This document shows, one piece after another, positions 62,291 to 64,000 of a stretch of 64,000 nucleotides of DNA. Origin of the DNA: Mycolicibacterium senegalense (GTDB lineage: Bacteria > Actinomycetota > Actinomycetes > Mycobacteriales > Mycobacteriaceae); contig NZ_CP081000.1 of the NCBI RefSeq assembly GCF_019645875.1, positions 992,001 to 1,056,000 on the forward strand, given 5' to 3'. A program made the translations under genes and the position numbers. Below the pieces are notes generated by a model. The model searched no databases, was not told the origin of the DNA, and was given only the letters and a program-made list of their open reading frames with translations. How positions within the stretch are numbered: the first letter of the stretch is position 1; the number at the start of each line of letters is the position of its first letter.

Positions 62291-63163
62291 ATGCTGTCGC
62301 CCATGTCGAGAATCGCGATAATCGGCGGCGGAAGCATGGGCGAGGCGCTGCTATCGGGGCTGTTACGGGCTGGCAGGCAAGTCAAGGACATGGTGGTCGC
62401 GGAGAAGTTTCCGGACCGGGCCAAGTACCTGTCGGAGAAGTATTCGGTGCAGGTGGCCTCGGTCGCCGCTGCCGCCGAGAACGCCACCTATGTGGTCATC
62501 GCGGTGAAACCGAGTGACGTCGAGAAGGTGATCGACGAGATCGCCGAGGCGGCCGCACGCGCCGACAGCGACACCGCCGAGCAGGTGTTCGTGTCCATCG
62601 CCGCGGGCGTGGCCACCGCGTACTACGAGAACAAGCTGCCGGCCGGATCGCCGGTGATCCGGGTGATGCCCAATTCGCCGATCGTGGTGGGCGGCGGCGT
62701 GAGCGCCCTGGCGGCGGGCCGGTTCGCCACCGCGGAACAGCTCAAGGAGGTCTCGTCGATCTTCGATGCGGTCGGCGGAGTGATCACCGTCGCCGAGTCG
62801 CAGCTGGACGCGGTCACCGCGGTGTCGGGCTCGGGGCCGGCGTACTTCTTCCTGATGGTCGAGGCGCTCGTGGATGCGGCGGTGGAATCGGGCCTGTCGC
62901 GTGCGGTGGCGACCGATCTGGCCGTGCAGACGATGGCCGGCTCGGCGGCGATGCTGCTGGAACGTCTCGACGAGGTGAGTGCGTCCGGAGGCGCCGCGCT
63001 GGACACCACCCCGGCCCGACTGCGGGCGATGGTGACCTCGCCGGCCGGGACCACCGCCGCTGGGCTGCGGGAACTCGAGCGCGGGGGACTGCGGGCCGCG
63101 GTCTCCAACGCCGTTCAGGCCGCGAAAACGCGCTCTGAGCAGCTCGGAATTACATCTGAGTAA
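62291..63163 (+). CDS. proC: Pyrroline-5-carboxylate reductase
   Basis: NADPH-dependent reductase making proline from pyrroline-5-carboxylate. It has 290 residues. The N-terminal motif is IAIIGGGSMGEALLSGLLRAG, the middle has VVIAVKPSDVEKV and VIRVMPNSPIVVGGG, and the C-terminal dimer domain has AVTAVSGSGPAYFFLMVEALVDAAVESGL and SPAGTTAAGLRELERGG, all family signatures. ATG 62291 gives the same N-terminal extension (M-L-x-x-M) as M. tuberculosis ProC; ATG 62303 is an alternative. Confidence 0.95.
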   Translation: MLSPMSRIAIIGGGSMGEALLSGLLRAGRQVKDMVVAEKFPDRAKYLSEKYSVQVASVAAAAENATYVVIAVKPSDVEKVIDEIAEAAARADSDTAEQVFVSIAAGVATAYYENKLPAGSPVIRVMPNSPIVVGGGVSALAAGRFATAEQLKEVSSIFDAVGGVITVAESQLDAVTAVSGSGPAYFFLMVEALVDAAVESGLSRAVATDLAVQTMAGSAAMLLERLDEVSASGGAALDTTPARLRAMVTSPAGTTAAGLRELERGGLRAAVSNAVQAAKTRSEQLGITSE

Positions 63164-63301
63164 TTAGATTAATTCCGACTGATTAGCCCACACCCGTCGC
63201 AGTAACCCCACCCGCCACGCTATTCTCCCTTTGTATGCGCGGGTCGGTGCCAGCGGTGGGGAAGCCGCTGGAACTGCCTGTGCCTGATTGATTGGGTTGC
63301 G

Positions 63302-63529
63302 ATGACGTCTATGAACGGGCCATCGGCGCGGGATGCTGGCGACGGTCAGCCTCGAGCTCAATTTCTGACGGTCGCCGAGGTGGCGAGCTTGATGAGGGTC
63401 TCGAAGATGACGGTGTACCGGTTGGTGCACAACGGGGAACTGCCTGCGGTTCGAGTGGGCCGATCGTTCCGGGTCCACGCCAAGGCAGTCCACGATCTGC
63501 TGGAGTCTTCGTACTTCGACGCAGGCTAG
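63302..63529 (+). CDS. Excisionase-type helix-turn-helix protein (Rv0500A-like)
   Basis: A 75-residue DNA-binding protein of the MerR-like/excisionase HTH_17 group. LTVAEVASLMRVSKMTVYRLVHNGELPAVRVGRSFRVHAKAVHDLLESS covers the whole domain, with the recognition helix SKMTVYRLVH. It is conserved in actinobacteria next to proC and is not a sign of a mobile element here. Targets are unknown. Starts at ATG 63302; an ATG at 63311 is possible. Confidence 0.87.
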   Translation: MTSMNGPSARDAGDGQPRAQFLTVAEVASLMRVSKMTVYRLVHNGELPAVRVGRSFRVHAKAVHDLLESSYFDAG

Positions 63530-63649
63530 GCCACGCGCCGCAGCGGTCGGGGTGCGCCTGAGCAGGCTGGCGTTTTCCGTTTCAGAGGTTGGCCCGGGTA
63601 AAGTAACCGGGTCAACCATCCAGCGTGAGTAGCGGAGACACCAGACTTT

Positions 63650-63751
63650 ATGGGCTCAGTCATCAAGAAGCGGCGTAAGCGTATGTCGAAGAAGAAGCAC
63701 CGCAAGCTGCTTCGCCGTACCCGGGTGCAGCGTAGAAAACTCGGCAAGTAG
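63650..63751 (+). CDS. Small ribosomal protein bS22 (33 residues, Rv0500B-like)
   Basis: The 33-codon frame encodes [20 protein letters not shown] and then [13 protein letters not shown], an almost pure Lys/Arg peptide with the AURKAIP1/COX24 signature. In mycobacterial ribosome structures a peptide of this size and kind (bS22) is bound to 16S rRNA. It is easily missed because of its length. It lies 120 bases after the HTH gene and 29 bases before the galE2-like gene. Confidence 0.85.
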
Positions 63752-63780
63752 CCAACCGCTGCGGCCGCTAGGCTGGGCCG

Positions 63781-64000
63781 ATGGATTCTGATGGTCGGTC
63801 GGGGGGACGCCCGACGGGAGTCCCCGGGTCGTCTGGTGCGGACTCTTCGGATAGAACGCAGTCCGCAAGCGCGGCGCCCGCTCCGAAGGTGGTTCTGGTC
63901 ACGGGTGCGTGCCGGTTCCTCGGCGGTTATCTGACCGCCAGGCTGGCACAGAACCCGTCGATCGAGCATGTCATCGCCGTGGATGCGGTGGTGCCGAGCA
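63781..64000 (+). CDS. galE2: NAD-dependent epimerase/dehydratase, cut by window end (GalE2-like)
   Basis: The first 73 codons only. An N-terminal disordered stretch rich in Ser and Ala is followed by PKVVLVTGACRFLGGYLTARLAQNP, the NAD-binding loop of an extended short-chain dehydrogenase (G-x-x-x-x-L-G). The form GACRFLGGYL matches M. tuberculosis Rv0501, annotated as a UDP-glucose 4-epimerase. ATG 63781. The catalytic Tyr-x-x-x-Lys lies outside the window, so activity cannot be judged. Confidence 0.8.
   Translation, partial: MDSDGRSGGRPTGVPGSSGADSSDRTQSASAAPAPKVVLVTGACRFLGGYLTARLAQNPSIEHVIAVDAVVPS

Noticed and set aside
63302..63529. Mobile-element excisionase
   Set aside because: The small HTH protein is a conserved neighbour of proC in mycobacteria and no integrase is near.

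Overview
The window is a high-GC actinobacterial chromosome segment that I read as a mycobacterium, most likely a rapid grower of the Mycolicibacterium type. The evidence is gene order. The outer parts follow the Mycobacterium tuberculosis block Rv0461-Rv0501 almost gene for gene: lpdC, ramB, icl, fadB2, umaA, hbhA, deoC, murB, lprQ, mshA, gpm1, senX3-regX3, the Ppx/GppA gene, proC and galE2. Signature mycobacterial proteins (mycolate methyltransferase, HBHA, MshA, a 33-residue ribosomal protein bS22) are present. Start sites are often GTG or TTG, and many neighbours overlap by 1-4 bases. Orthologue names and family features are recalled, not searched.

Bases 1-8570 are central metabolism: dihydrolipoamide dehydrogenase, the RamB regulator, isocitrate lyase, beta-hydroxyacyl-CoA dehydrogenase and one UmaA-like mycolate methyltransferase. 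At 8664-12027, where M. tuberculosis has pcaA, there is instead a small secreted LppP/LprE-type protein followed by two genes that look like a mycobacteriophage lysis cassette: a LysB-type mycolyl esterase and a LysA-type endolysin carrying a lysine-rich HBHA-like tail. No other phage genes surround them. A PPK2-family kinase follows.

Bases 12917-30729 return to the conserved order: TetR, DUF445, XRE regulator, hbhA, DeoC, nitrilase, two DUF2505 proteins, MurB, an L,D-transpeptidase, a ROK regulator, MshA, YbjN, phosphoglycerate mutase and the phosphate-sensing SenX3-RegX3 pair.

Bases 30869-57413 are a roughly 26.5 kb accessory block between regX3 and the Rv0495c homologue. It encodes a nearly complete Wzx/Wzy-type polysaccharide pathway: NDP-sugar modification (nucleotidyltransferase, epimerase, RmlC-like epimerase, two C-methyltransferase-family proteins, PIG-L deacetylase, GNAT, class III aminotransferase), an initiating polyprenyl-phosphate sugar transferase, several glycosyltransferases including a GT2-GT4 fusion, a flippase, a Wzy/ligase-like protein and a Wzz-like protein. 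Two paralogous exported DUF4832-type proteins sit inside and at the end. An AlkB-type hydroxylase translationally coupled to a Tat-exported cholesterol-oxidase-like flavoprotein lies in the same block. Strand switches are frequent and four convergent pairs overlap at their 3' ends, so the locus is very compact.

Bases 57539-64000 resume the conserved order: Cys-rich Rv0495c protein, Ppx/GppA phosphatase, membrane protein, TIM-barrel isomerase, thioesterase, ProC, excisionase-type HTH protein, bS22 and the start of galE2. I saw no tRNA, rRNA, insertion sequence or CRISPR array.
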